Assembly: GCF_001292625.1 (NCBI RefSeq)
Contig: NZ_LAJH01000017.1
Span: 1 to 64,000 of the forward strand
Reading direction: 5' to 3'
DNA: 64,000 bases
From: Shimia sp. SK013
Lineage (GTDB): Bacteria > Pseudomonadota > Alphaproteobacteria > Rhodobacterales > Rhodobacteraceae
The position numbers and the translations under genes were made by a program. The notes below the pieces were generated by a model. It did not search any database and was not told the origin of the DNA. It worked only from the letters and a program-made list of their open reading frames with translations. Shown here piece after piece: positions 34,854 to 44,940 of this stretch (its first letter is position 1; the number at the start of each line of letters is the position of its first letter).

Positions 34854-35615
34854 TTACCCCGACACCACTACGCCGCCGTCCACGGCCATTGTTTGTCCGG
34901 TCATCATCCGGCTTGCGTTGGACGCCAGATAAAGCGTCGGATCGATCATATCCTCTGGCTTCAGATGTTCCTTGAGACACATCTTGTTCATGTGATCGTC
35001 CAGATCCTCAGGGCTTGCCCACATATCCAATTGCTTCTGCGTCAGAACCCAGCCGGGGGCCAATGCGTTCACCCGAATACCTTTGGGGCCAAGTTCGCGC
35101 GCCAGCGAGCGTGTCATACCGGTGATGCCTGCATTCGCCGTCGTGTAAATCGGATAGCCAGCATTGCCCATCATATAGCTGATCGAGCTGAAATTGATCA
35201 TCGCGCCACCGGCTTGCATGTGTCGCGCCGCTTCTTGGCAGGCAAAGAAGTAAGCTTTCAGGTTTACCGCCTGCATCCAGTCGAAGAATTCTTCGTCCAC
35301 CTCATCGAGGCTGTGGCGTTTGTCGTTGGCGGCATTGTTCACCAAAACGTCCAACCCGCCATGCTCACCTACGGCCTGCTGAATGGATTCGCGCAAACGC
35401 GGCACATCGGCGATATCGCCCTGCATAAACAAAGGTGTCGCGCCATGTTTGGCTTCCATCTCGGCAACGAAATCATCTGCCGCGCTCCGGCCAATAATCG
35501 CCACTTTGGCACCTTGCGCCATGAACCCGTCCGTCAGCGCCGCGCCAATACCGCTTGCACCGCCGGTGATGTAGACTGACTTGCCTTTGAGGTCGGGGAA
35601 AATCGTTCCAGTCAT
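34854..35615 (-). CDS. SDR oxidoreductase, probable galactose dehydrogenase, with altered catalytic Lys
   Basis: A 253-residue classical SDR. The cofactor motif is VYITGGASGIGAALTDGFMA, then NNAAND and the catalytic Ser in MINFSSISYMMGN. The Tyr is present in YPIYTTANAGITGMTRSLAR, but the usual Lys of YxxxK is Asn (codon AAT). The final MMTGQTMAVDGGVVVSG is intact. By context it would oxidise D-galactose to the lactone with NAD(P)+. The Lys-to-Asn change would be expected to weaken catalysis, unless another residue substitutes or this is not the true galactose dehydrogenase. ATG 35615 overlaps the dehydratase stop (TGATG). Confidence 0.82.
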   Translation of the reverse strand: MTGTIFPDLKGKSVYITGGASGIGAALTDGFMAQGAKVAIIGRSAADDFVAEMEAKHGATPLFMQGDIADVPRLRESIQQAVGEHGGLDVLVNNAANDKRHSLDEVDEEFFDWMQAVNLKAYFFACQEAARHMQAGGAMINFSSISYMMGNAGYPIYTTANAGITGMTRSLARELGPKGIRVNALAPGWVLTQKQLDMWASPEDLDDHMNKMCLKEHLKPEDMIDPTLYLASNASRMMTGQTMAVDGGVVVSG

Positions 35616-37324
35616 CAGTGGCTCTCTCTCGTTACAGGTCGGGTGTCTTTGCCGACAAGAAAATCCAAATCCGCGCCCTGATCTGCTTGCAGGACATGGT
35701 CGATATACATGCTCGCATAGCCGCGCGTGTAATGTTTGGCAGGCTCTTCCCACCCCGCGCGCCGCGCTGCAAGCTCTTCTTCTGCAACCAACAATTCCAG
35801 AACGCCACCCTTGGCCGAAACCTTGATCCGGTCGCCGGTTTGCACAAGCGCAATAGGCCCGCCCGCCGTCGCCTCTGGCGCCACATGCAGGATCACCGTG
35901 CCAAACGCCGTGCCACTCATACGTGCATCCGACACCCGCACGATATCGCGCACGCCTTGTTTGACCAGCTTGGCGGGAACCGGCATATCGCCCACTTCGG
36001 GCATCCCCGGATAACCCTTGGGACCACAGTGTTTCAGCACCAGAATGCTGTTTTCATCCACGGGCAGATCATCGCGGTCGATATTGGCCTTTAGCTCTTC
36101 GATGCTCTCAAACACATAGGCTTCGCCTTCGTGCTCCAGCAGGTGATCGGACGCAGCCGAGGGTTTCACAATCGCGCCTCTGGGGGCCAGATTGCCCTTC
36201 AAAACCCGCAAGCCAGCGGCCGGCTTGCGCGGTGCGTCAAAGGCGTGGATCACGTCGCGATTGTACGTCTCGGCATCCTCATAGTAATGCGAAATATCCT
36301 TGCCCATAACTGTCGGCGCCGCGCGCAACAGATGGCTAACTTCTTTCAACACCGCAGGCACGCCGCCTGCATAACAGAAGTCTTCCATCAGGTATTTTCC
36401 CGACGGCATACAGTTAACCAACAGCGGAATTTCGGACCCGATCTCAAAATCGCTGAGGTCAAGATCGATGCCGACGCGCCCCGCCAAAGCCAGGAGGTGC
36501 ATTACGGAATTTGACGACCCGCCCAGCGCCGCATTGGCGATTATCGCGTTCTCGAAATTCTCACGCTTCAAAACATCAGACAGCTTCAGGTCCTCGTCCA
36601 CCATCTCGACAATCCGCTTGCCTGTCATATGCGCCAAAGCCATGCGCCGCGCGTCCACCGCAGGCAGCGAGCCATTCATTGGCAACGACATTCCCATCGC
36701 CTCAACCAGCGATGACATTGTCGAGGCCGTGCCCATGGTCATGCACACCCCTTTGGACCGGCTCATGCCGGACTCGGTGGCCATGAAATCCTTAAGCGTC
36801 ATGTCGCCCGCTTTCACGTCCATCGCGAACTTGCGCACATCCGTGCCGGAGCCCAAATCGCGGCCTTTCCACTTGCCAGACAACATCGGGCCAGAGCTTA
36901 CGACGATCGTCGGCAAATCCACCGACGCTGCGCCCATCAACTGCCCCGGCGTGGTCTTGTCACAGCCGCCCAGCAAGACAACACCGTCCATGCCATAGGC
37001 GCGGATGCTCTCTTCCACATCCATCGACAACAGGTTGCGAAACAGCATCGCGGTCGGCTTCATCTGGGTTTCGCCCAGCGACATCACCGGAAACTCGACC
37101 GGAAAACCACCCGCATCCCAAACGCCGCGTTTCACACCTTCGGCCAACTCACGCAGACCCGAGTTGCACGGCGTCAGTTCGCTCCATGTGTTGCAAATGC
37201 CAATCACTGGTCGGCCGTCAAAAGCATGATCCGGATAGCCTTGGTTCTTCATCCAGCTGCGTCGGATAAAGCCGTCCTTGTCCATCATGCCATACCAGTC
37301 CTGTGACCGGCGCTTCTTCGTCAT
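35615..37324 (-). CDS. IlvD/Edd family sugar-acid dehydratase (probable galactonate dehydratase)
   Basis: A 569-residue Fe-S dehydratase. Cys residues that can bind the cluster are in VIGICNTWSELTPCNS, VVLLGGCDKTTPGQLMGAAS and SKGVCMTMGTASTM. The N-terminus SQDWYGMMDKDGFIRRSWMK is typical of the arabinonate/galactonate/xylonate subgroup (L-arabinonate dehydratase-like). By context it would convert D-galactonate to 2-keto-3-deoxygalactonate, in place of DgoD. Start at ATG 37324, overlapping the GH36 stop by 4 bases. Confidence 0.9.
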   Translation of the reverse strand: MTKKRRSQDWYGMMDKDGFIRRSWMKNQGYPDHAFDGRPVIGICNTWSELTPCNSGLRELAEGVKRGVWDAGGFPVEFPVMSLGETQMKPTAMLFRNLLSMDVEESIRAYGMDGVVLLGGCDKTTPGQLMGAASVDLPTIVVSSGPMLSGKWKGRDLGSGTDVRKFAMDVKAGDMTLKDFMATESGMSRSKGVCMTMGTASTMSSLVEAMGMSLPMNGSLPAVDARRMALAHMTGKRIVEMVDEDLKLSDVLKRENFENAIIANAALGGSSNSVMHLLALAGRVGIDLDLSDFEIGSEIPLLVNCMPSGKYLMEDFCYAGGVPAVLKEVSHLLRAAPTVMGKDISHYYEDAETYNRDVIHAFDAPRKPAAGLRVLKGNLAPRGAIVKPSAASDHLLEHEGEAYVFESIEELKANIDRDDLPVDENSILVLKHCGPKGYPGMPEVGDMPVPAKLVKQGVRDIVRVSDARMSGTAFGTVILHVAPEATAGGPIALVQTGDRIKVSAKGGVLELLVAEEELAARRAGWEEPAKHYTRGYASMYIDHVLQADQGADLDFLVGKDTRPVTRESH

Positions 37325-39387
37325 ATCTTCGTTCCTTCGACCACCCACAAACGGTCCGGAAAGGACCACGGCAGGATCAAACCTTGTTGCATCAGCTGCT
37401 GACCTGTCAGGACCATCGGCCCTTCTTTCAGCGGAATAGAAATCCGGCTCAGGTGGTTGGCCTCATCACGATTGATAAGCGCCACCTTGTAACGCGCCTC
37501 AGCCTCAAGCGCGGTCAGGCGCAGCGGGCGCGGCATGTTCTGCTTGCCACTCGCGGCTTTGCCCGCAAAAACCACAAACTGCGTGCCATCCGCCGCCAAT
37601 TGCTGTTCTGCGATCACGCTTGGATCGGCGCTGTCCAGCCGCAGGATATCGGCCCCCATGCGCCAGTCGCGGTTGGCTTTCCACCACGCCGTGACCCGCG
37701 TCAAAACCTCGGCTTCGTCGTCGGTCAACTCGCGCGGGTCCATCTCAAACCCCATGTGGCGCTGCGCTGCCACCCAAGCGCGGAACCGGATGTCATGCAC
37801 GCGCCCCGACGTATGACAATGACGCGGTCCAACGTGGCTGCCAGTGACCGCCGCCGGCAACATCAGCGCTGCATCATGTTGAATGCGCAACCGCTCCAGC
37901 GCATCGTTGCTGTCGCTCAGCCAAACCCGCTGTGTGTGCTGCAAGATACCCGCGTCGATCCGACCGCCGCCCGAGGCGCAGCTCTCGATTTCCACCTGTG
38001 GGAAATCCGCCCGCAACCGCGCCAAAAGCGCATAGATACCATCGCCTTGCGCCGCATCCGCAACCGGCAACAGGCGGTTGTGATCCCACTTGATGTAATC
38101 AATGTCATGCGTCGACAGCACCGCTGCGATCTTGTCATAAAGATAGCTGCGCACCTCAGGATTGCTCAGATCCAACACGCGTTGCTGACGTCCCTCAACC
38201 TGATCGGCGCGACCCAAGATCCAATCGGGATGGGCGCGTGCCAGATCGCTGTCCATATTGACCATCTCGGGCTCAAACCACAGGCCAAAGACCATGCCCA
38301 GCGCCTGAACGTGATCAATCAGCGGCGTCAGCCCATCGGGCCATTTGCGCGGATCAATGTCCCAATCGCCCAAGGACGATGTGTCATCATCACGTTTGCC
38401 AAACCAGCCGTCGTCCAGCACAAACCGCTCGGCCCCCAATGCCGCAGCCCGATCGGCAATCGCCGCCAGTTCTGCAAAATCATGGTCGAAATAGATCGCT
38501 TCCCAGCAATTGTAATGTACTGGCCGAGGTCGATCAGGATGCGGCCAGGTGATCAACGCATCGCGCAGATGCCGCTGAAACGCCACGGCGCAGCCATTCA
38601 GACCCGTCTCCGACGCCGCCAGATACAGTGTGCCGGTCTCAAATTCGGTGCCCGCTGCGCGCGTGCCAGTGGCGTGGCCAAATTGAATTTGACGCCGCCC
38701 ATCGGGCTGCTCGTCGGCATACATCACATGGCCACCGGACCAGCCATAATGCATGGCAAAAACGATACCACGCGTGCTTGTCGCGCCGGTCTCGGGGAAA
38801 TAGGCAATTGGCGGCGTCTCATGACCGGACCGCCCCCCCCGCGCCTCGCGCATATGGGTGCCGACCCGCCATGGCGCACGCTCCATTTGAAACTCGCCAA
38901 TCCAGCGGCCTGAGAAATCCAAAATCTCGTCGGCAAACTGCGGTCCCGGCATCGCGGGCGCCGCCAAATGGTGCAGAGTGATTTCACGATCCGAAGTTAA
39001 AGACGTCGACGCCGCAATCACCGCGCCCTGCACCTCAAACCGAAAGGTCAGTGTCAGCCCCAACTCCGCGTCACGACAGACAAACTCGCCGCCGTTGCCG
39101 GACACAAACGCAAACCGAGGATACATCGGCGCACCGTCCCGATAGGCCTTGATCCCCGGCTGCCCCTGAAAGCTGTCGCCCTCTTCAGGGCACAGCGAAA
39201 GCTCCGGCAAGGAATCAATCATCCCACCCGTCACATCGCGTTTGGCCGCATCACAAATCGCGCCCAAATCCTGATCCTCAGGCAGCGATGGCCCCCAATA
39301 GACGGCCACCGGTGTCCGCCCGTCCGAGGCCAGCACCAGCGTCTGACCCGGCGCATCAATGCGCCAGGACTGCATCGTTTTGTTCAC
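37321..39387 (-). CDS. Alpha-galactosidase, glycoside hydrolase family 36
   Basis: A 688-residue GH36 enzyme; it releases galactose from melibiose, raffinose and similar. After an N-terminal beta-supersandwich, the TIM barrel carries FVLDDGWFGKRDDD, the nucleophile Asp435 in YIKWDHNRLL, SCASGGGRID, and the acid/base Asp in RVWLSDSNDALERL. No signal peptide, so sugars must be imported first. It overlaps the permease and dehydratase genes by 4 bases each, so it is a central operon gene. Confidence 0.94.
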   Translation of the reverse strand: MNKTMQSWRIDAPGQTLVLASDGRTPVAVYWGPSLPEDQDLGAICDAAKRDVTGGMIDSLPELSLCPEEGDSFQGQPGIKAYRDGAPMYPRFAFVSGNGGEFVCRDAELGLTLTFRFEVQGAVIAASTSLTSDREITLHHLAAPAMPGPQFADEILDFSGRWIGEFQMERAPWRVGTHMREARGGRSGHETPPIAYFPETGATSTRGIVFAMHYGWSGGHVMYADEQPDGRRQIQFGHATGTRAAGTEFETGTLYLAASETGLNGCAVAFQRHLRDALITWPHPDRPRPVHYNCWEAIYFDHDFAELAAIADRAAALGAERFVLDDGWFGKRDDDTSSLGDWDIDPRKWPDGLTPLIDHVQALGMVFGLWFEPEMVNMDSDLARAHPDWILGRADQVEGRQQRVLDLSNPEVRSYLYDKIAAVLSTHDIDYIKWDHNRLLPVADAAQGDGIYALLARLRADFPQVEIESCASGGGRIDAGILQHTQRVWLSDSNDALERLRIQHDAALMLPAAVTGSHVGPRHCHTSGRVHDIRFRAWVAAQRHMGFEMDPRELTDDEAEVLTRVTAWWKANRDWRMGADILRLDSADPSVIAEQQLAADGTQFVVFAGKAASGKQNMPRPLRLTALEAEARYKVALINRDEANHLSRISIPLKEGPMVLTGQQLMQQGLILPWSFPDRLWVVEGTKI

Positions 39388-40232
39388 TTCACGGCTCCCA
39401 GGGTGAGACCTGCAATAAAGTGTTTCTGCATCAGGAAGAACATCGCCACAGGTGGCAACGCCGCCACGATCGAGCCCGCGCTCATCATGTGATAGGCCGC
39501 ACGGAACTGCGCGTTAAAGCTGGTGATCCCTGCGGTCACTGGCTGGCTGTCGGGCCCTTGTGTCAGAACAATCGCCCAGAAATAGTCGTTCCAGATGAAG
39601 GTGAAGATCAACACCGACAAAGCCGCCAGCGCAGGCTTCATCAAAGGCAGAACCACATACCAGAAGATCTTGATTTCGCTCACACCTTCGACGCGCGCCG
39701 CTTCGATCAACTCAAACGGCAAAGCACGGATAAAGTTGCGCATGAACAGCGTACAGAACCCCGTCTGAAACGCCACATGGAACAGCACCAGACCCGCTTT
39801 GGTGTCATACAACCCAAGGCTCAATGTCAGGTCCCGCACCGGCACCATCAGGATCTGAAACGGCACAAAGTTACCGGCGACAAACAAAAAGAAGATCCAA
39901 ATGTTGGCACGGAATTTGTACACGCCCAGCGCAAAGCCCGTCATCGAAGACAAAGCCACAGCACCAATCACCGTCGGGATGGTGATCATGAAAGAGTTCA
40001 GCAAATAGCGCGGCATATCGGAGTTGAAGAACACCTGCCCATAGTTGGTCAGGCCCTCAAAGCTCGAAGGTACACCCCAGTAGTTGCCAGAACTAAAGTC
40101 CGCACCCGGTTTTATCGAGAACAGCGCCACAGCCAACAAAGGCGCAAGCCAAAGCAAAAGCACAACGGGCAGCAGCGATTTATAGGCGAACTGTGCGCCA
40201 GCAGATTGTTTTTCTATCGGTTGAGGAAACAT
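39384..40232 (-). CDS. ABC sugar transporter permease (MalG type)
   Basis: A 282-residue inner-membrane permease with six hydrophobic segments and the EAA loop EAARVEGVSEIKIFWYVVLP, which contacts the ATPase. It belongs to the carbohydrate uptake transporter-1 group. It pairs with the upstream permease (1-base gap) and the binding protein, and probably uses the ATPase at 43454. Substrate by context: alpha/beta-galactosides. Confidence 0.92.
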   Translation of the reverse strand: MFPQPIEKQSAGAQFAYKSLLPVVLLLWLAPLLAVALFSIKPGADFSSGNYWGVPSSFEGLTNYGQVFFNSDMPRYLLNSFMITIPTVIGAVALSSMTGFALGVYKFRANIWIFFLFVAGNFVPFQILMVPVRDLTLSLGLYDTKAGLVLFHVAFQTGFCTLFMRNFIRALPFELIEAARVEGVSEIKIFWYVVLPLMKPALAALSVLIFTFIWNDYFWAIVLTQGPDSQPVTAGITSFNAQFRAAYHMMSAGSIVAALPPVAMFFLMQKHFIAGLTLGAVK

Positions 40233-40233
40233 C

Positions 40234-41160
40234 TCAGTGGCCCTTCTCTTCGCGATACATCGACCACAGGAAGTAGGCGATGAAGACCATCATGATCAGG
40301 AACAGCACCACAGCGATGGCAGCACCGTACCCCATGCGGAACCCGTATTCGGACAAGGCGACTTCGAACATGTAGTAAGCCAGCACGCGGCTGGACCCGA
40401 ACGGCCCGCCCTCGGTCATGATCGACACCAAATCAAAGCTGCGCAGCGCGCCAATGATGGTGACGACAAATGCAATAAATGTGGCAGGACGCAGTTGCGG
40501 CAGAATGATGTGCCACAGCATCCGCAGGCCCTTGGCGCCATCCAGACGACCGGCTTCGATCTGCTCTGGATCCACGGCGTTCAAACCGGTCAAATACAGG
40601 ATCATGCAATACGCCGTTTGTGGCCACAGACCGGCGATGATGATGCCATAGGTCACAAGATTTTCGTTGCCCAGCACGTTGATCGGCCCAAGATTGATCC
40701 AGCCCAGCATCGTGTTGAGCAGGCCAAAGTTGGGGTCATAAAACCAGCTGAACACCAGCCCGACCACCACTTGCGAAATCACAAACGGAAAGAAAAACAG
40801 AGACTTATACAGACGAATGCCGCGCACTGTCTGATTGAGGAACAGCGCGATGAAAAGCCCCGCAGGGATCGCCAGCAAATACATCACCAGCCAGATCACG
40901 TTGTTCTTCAACGAAATAAAGAACGCGTCGCGGTCGACATATTCCCAATACAGCTGCTCATAGTTGCTCAGGCCGACGTATTCCGCCTTACCAAGCCCGT
41001 CCCACTCATAAAGCGACAGGTTGAACGACTGGAAAATCGGCGCAATCACATAGACTGAAAAGAACAAGATACCCGGCGCCAGAAAAAGCCACGGCGCTAT
41101 TTTTTGCTGGTTGCGATGGAACCAGCTTTCGGTCTCGGGAATGTCGGATGCTACGGTCAT
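40234..41160 (-). CDS. ABC sugar transporter permease (MalF/UgpA type)
   Basis: A 308-residue inner-membrane permease with six membrane segments and the EAA loop IEAGRLDGAKGLRMLWHIIL. It forms the heterodimeric channel with the next permease. It follows the binding-protein gene by 97 bases, a gap that holds a strong hairpin. Start set at MTVASDIPETESWFHRNQQK. Confidence 0.92.
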   Translation of the reverse strand: MTVASDIPETESWFHRNQQKIAPWLFLAPGILFFSVYVIAPIFQSFNLSLYEWDGLGKAEYVGLSNYEQLYWEYVDRDAFFISLKNNVIWLVMYLLAIPAGLFIALFLNQTVRGIRLYKSLFFFPFVISQVVVGLVFSWFYDPNFGLLNTMLGWINLGPINVLGNENLVTYGIIIAGLWPQTAYCMILYLTGLNAVDPEQIEAGRLDGAKGLRMLWHIILPQLRPATFIAFVVTIIGALRSFDLVSIMTEGGPFGSSRVLAYYMFEVALSEYGFRMGYGAAIAVVLFLIMMVFIAYFLWSMYREEKGH

Positions 41161-41184
41161 AAAGGGTGCCCGGTTTTTGAGGGG

Positions 41185-41213
41185 GACAAGGCGGAGGAAA
41201 TCCCCGCCTTGTC
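41185..41213 (-). other. Hairpin between binding-protein and permease genes
   Basis: A perfect 10-base stem GACAAGGCGG/CCGCCTTGTC with a nine-base loop and no U-run. Such hairpins after binding-protein genes protect the upstream mRNA from 3' decay, so that more binding protein than permease is made. Confidence 0.6.
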
Positions 41214-41257
41214 AATTTCAAGTGAGACCCACGCGCCAAGGCGCGCAGGTGAAACAC

Positions 41258-42514
41258 TTATTTGTAGATGCGACCGCGTGCGCGCTCGAGTTTCGCCAGG
41301 ATTTTGTCCAGCTCGTCTGGCTTGACCATGAACTCCTGGAAACCTTCCATGGATGCTTTGGCCATCTCTGCAGGTGCATCGCGATCCCAGAACTGGGCAA
41401 CGCCGCCGGTAGAGTTGGTGGAAAGCATCTTGAAGCCCTGCTGCAGGAACTTGTCTTCATCAACAGAAGAGCCAGCATTCACAGGCAACTGACCGAGGTT
41501 TTTGCCGTTGTTAATGATGGTCTGCTCTTCAGCCGAAGTTGCAAAGCGCAGGAATTCACGTGCAGCTTCTTTGTTCTTGGCGTTTGCAGGGATGTGGAAT
41601 GTATCTGTCGGAGCATCTTCCGACAAAGCCACGTCTGGGTTGATCATTGGGAACTGGTAGAAGTCCAGTTGATCATCCGTCAGGCCCGCTTCGCGCAGCG
41701 GAGCCACAGCAAAGTTACCCATCAGGTAGGCAGCAGCTTCGCCTTTGACCATGAACGGCAGCGCTTCCTGCCAGCTGTAGGTCTGGTGATCAGCCACAAA
41801 GCCGCCCATGTCGATCAGCTCTTTCCAGTTCATGAAAGTCTGCTTCACGCGCTCGTCAGTCCAAGCAACTTTACCTGCGGCCAGATCCATGTGGAAATCA
41901 AAGCCGTTTGTGCGCATGTTCATGTAGTCAAACCAGCCGCCAGCAGTCCAAAGGTACTTGGTACCAATGGTATAGCAAGCACGGCCCGAGTCGACGATCT
42001 TGGCGCAGTTTGCTTTTTCTTCGTCCCAAGTGGTTGGCTCAGACAGACCCAGCTCGGCAAAGATGTCTTTGCGGTAGTAAACACCCCACTGGTAGTAGGT
42101 ATAGGCAACGCCCCACTGCTTGTCGTCAATGGTCAGCGCACCTTTGGTGGATGCCAGACCTTCGGCCATTGCCGGCTCTGCATAGAGGTCGGAAACATCT
42201 TCAAACAGGCCCGCTTCTACGTATGGACGCATGCGGTTGGCCGCGTACCAAGTGGCAACGTCTGGCGCGTTCGCGGTCAGAAAGTTGCGGATCTGTGTTT
42301 TATACGCTTCGCGATCGATCACCGTTGTTTCGATGTTCAGATCGGGGTGCTTCTCCCCAAAGCGACCAATCATGGCTTCCATCGTGGCGCGAGGCGCCGG
42401 GTTCGATGTGTCCAAGAAGATTGTCAGATCGCCCGACAGCTCTGCCGAAGCAGGCACTGCAAACGACGATACGACCGCGGCCACGGCAGCGGTGGTTTTG
42501 ATTTTGGAAAGCAT
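41258..42514 (-). CDS. ABC transporter sugar-binding protein
   Basis: A 418-residue periplasmic solute-binding protein with a Sec signal (MLSKIKTTAAVAAVVSSFAV ending near ASA). The fold is the CUT1 extracellular type-1 class: LTIFLDTSNPAPRATMEAMI near the start, YRKDIFAELGLSEPTTWDE, then AAYLMGNFAVAP. The ATG at 42514 follows GGGAGGACAC; an upstream in-frame ATG was rejected. It is the first gene of the ten-gene galactoside operon, with an IclR-type operator upstream. Confidence 0.93.
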   Translation of the reverse strand: MLSKIKTTAAVAAVVSSFAVPASAELSGDLTIFLDTSNPAPRATMEAMIGRFGEKHPDLNIETTVIDREAYKTQIRNFLTANAPDVATWYAANRMRPYVEAGLFEDVSDLYAEPAMAEGLASTKGALTIDDKQWGVAYTYYQWGVYYRKDIFAELGLSEPTTWDEEKANCAKIVDSGRACYTIGTKYLWTAGGWFDYMNMRTNGFDFHMDLAAGKVAWTDERVKQTFMNWKELIDMGGFVADHQTYSWQEALPFMVKGEAAAYLMGNFAVAPLREAGLTDDQLDFYQFPMINPDVALSEDAPTDTFHIPANAKNKEAAREFLRFATSAEEQTIINNGKNLGQLPVNAGSSVDEDKFLQQGFKMLSTNSTGGVAQFWDRDAPAEMAKASMEGFQEFMVKPDELDKILAKLERARGRIYK

Positions 42515-42551
42515 TGTGTCCTCCCTGTGCTCCAAAATTCATGCAAGTTTT

Positions 42552-42590
42552 GGTTTCATTATTTGAAACCGCGTTTTACATATTGAAATC
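42552..42590. promoter_or_regulatory. Candidate IclR operator upstream of the galactoside operon
   Basis: GGTTTCA (42552-42558), a five-base spacer TTATT, and TGAAACC (42564-42570) form a perfect inverted repeat. A second, looser dyad, GTTTTACATATTGAAATC, follows at about 42573-42590. This is the only such site in the 148-base iclR/binding-protein gap, so it probably controls both directions. Confidence 0.6.
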
Positions 42591-42662
42591 TACACACGGA
42601 GTCGGCTAGCTTGTCAACAGATTCTTAGGCGCAAGCCTGAGACGAGGAGGAGAAAAACACCC

Positions 42663-43453
42663 ATGTCAGGGGACGGAACAGTTGGCAAAGCACTGGACGT
42701 GCTGGATCAGGTTGCGGCTTACAAGCGGCCTGTGCGCTTTGGTGAATTGCAAGACAACAGCGCCTATCCCAAAGCGACGCTATATCGCTTTCTGCAAACC
42801 CTGACCAATCAGGGCATGCTGTCCTACGACGCGGACCGCCAAACCTATGCGCTGGGGATGCGCCTTGTGCGTCTTGCGCACGCAGCCTGGACCACAAGCT
42901 CACTCGCCCCCATCGCGCGCCCGCACCTTGATGCGCTTTCCGCTGAGATCGGCGAAACCGTGCACCTTGCCCAACTGGACGCCTCGCAAGTGCTCTATGT
43001 GGACAAACGCAACGCCCGCCAACCGGTCGAAATGTATTCGCAGGCTGGAAAAGTCGGCCCCGCCTATTGCACCGGTGTTGGCAAAGCCATGATGGCCTTT
43101 TTGGGCGAGGCTGAACTGGACCGTGCGATCCAACAACAAAGCTTTCACCGCTTCACACCAACAACTTTGGCATCAGAAGCCGAACTGCGCGCGGAGCTCG
43201 CCAACATCCGCGCGCGCGGATATGGGTTTGACCGCGAAGAACACGAACCCGGCATCGTCTGCGTGGCGGTGCCAATCCTGACCAAAAACGGCCGCCCCCT
43301 TGGCGCGCTCTCGGTCACCGGCCCCACAAGCCGGACCTCATTGGAACAACTCGAAGACTGGGCGCCCCGTGTGATCGACACCGCGACCCGCATTGGTCGC
43401 GAAGCGCAGGCTTGGCGGTTCCCAGAAACACGACAACAAAAGGTGATGAACCC

Positions 43454-43457
<4 letters not shown>
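42663..43457 (+). CDS. IclR-family regulator of the galactoside operon
   Basis: A 264-residue IclR protein. A winged helix (VGKALDVLDQVAAYKRPVRF, then AYPKATLYRFLQTLTNQGML) is followed by the IclR effector domain from about residue 75, with GPAYCTGVGKAMMAFLGEAE. It is divergent from the ten-gene operon and overlaps the ABC ATPase gene by 4 bases. The ligand is probably a galactoside or pathway intermediate (inference). Confidence 0.9.
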
Positions 43458-44512
<1,055 letters not shown>

Positions 44513-44613
44513 CGCCTGTGTGCATTTGCGGCGTCAGTCCGCCCAAAAGATCGCGGTTTTGATCACACCACGATCCTGGGCAATCACACATCGGATCCGA
44601 TAAGGAAGTCGCT

Positions 44614-44644
44614 ACAAAAAAGGCCCGTCAGATCGGCGGGCCTT
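44614..44644 (-). terminator. Terminator reading on the minus strand
   Basis: AAGGCCCG/CGGGCCTT hairpin; only on the minus strand is it followed by a T6 run (complement of AAAAAA at 44616-44621). It sits about 36 bases after the stop of the small minus-strand frame at 44680. Confidence 0.65.
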
Positions 44645-44679
44645 GGCACTTATATACGCTTGGGGCGGCACGATCCGGG

Positions 44680-44793
44680 TCAAGTGCCCTTAACCCAAAG
44701 TGCCTTGGCGGCACGGTCTGCGTGCAGCCCGAAACACCGGCAAATGTCCCCTTTTTCCACATAATTTACTTCGACCCAATCGCGCCGCGACAT
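44680..44793 (-). CDS. Possible 37-residue minus-strand protein
   Basis: A short frame beginning MSRRDWVEVNYVEKGDICRC and ending AKALWVKGT. Its stop is followed after some 36 bases by a minus-strand terminator with a T-run, so a minus-strand transcript ends here. The sequence looks protein-like, with two cysteines two apart. I do not recognise it. A longer frame in the same phase runs back to 45429 but antisense to the aegerolysin-like gene and looks non-coding. It could also be the C-terminal remnant of a lost gene. Confidence 0.35.
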   Translation of the reverse strand: MSRRDWVEVNYVEKGDICRCFGLHADRAAKALWVKGT

Positions 44794-44940
44794 GCGTGCC
44801 CACGCCCGCCATCCCGCGCCACACCATCGCAAATCAGTTGACGTAAGGGGAAGAAAATCGCAACCTAAAGTAGAAGTATTTGGCGTTAAGACACTACCCC
44901 CCTTTTTATTGCACTCCATTTTCAAGAAAGTAGGCCCCTT

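Larger units (their letters stand above)
44513..44940. other. Gap between ABC ATPase gene and aegerolysin-like gene
   Basis: A 428-base gap. It holds a minus-strand terminator at 44620-44644, a possible minus-strand mini-gene (44680-44793), and an A+T-richer segment (44820-44940) that is probably the promoter region of the next gene. Otherwise nothing was recognised. Confidence 0.5.

Noticed and set aside
37303..38913. 536-codon plus-strand frame
   Set aside because: Antisense to the GH36 gene, whose catalytic motifs are complete.
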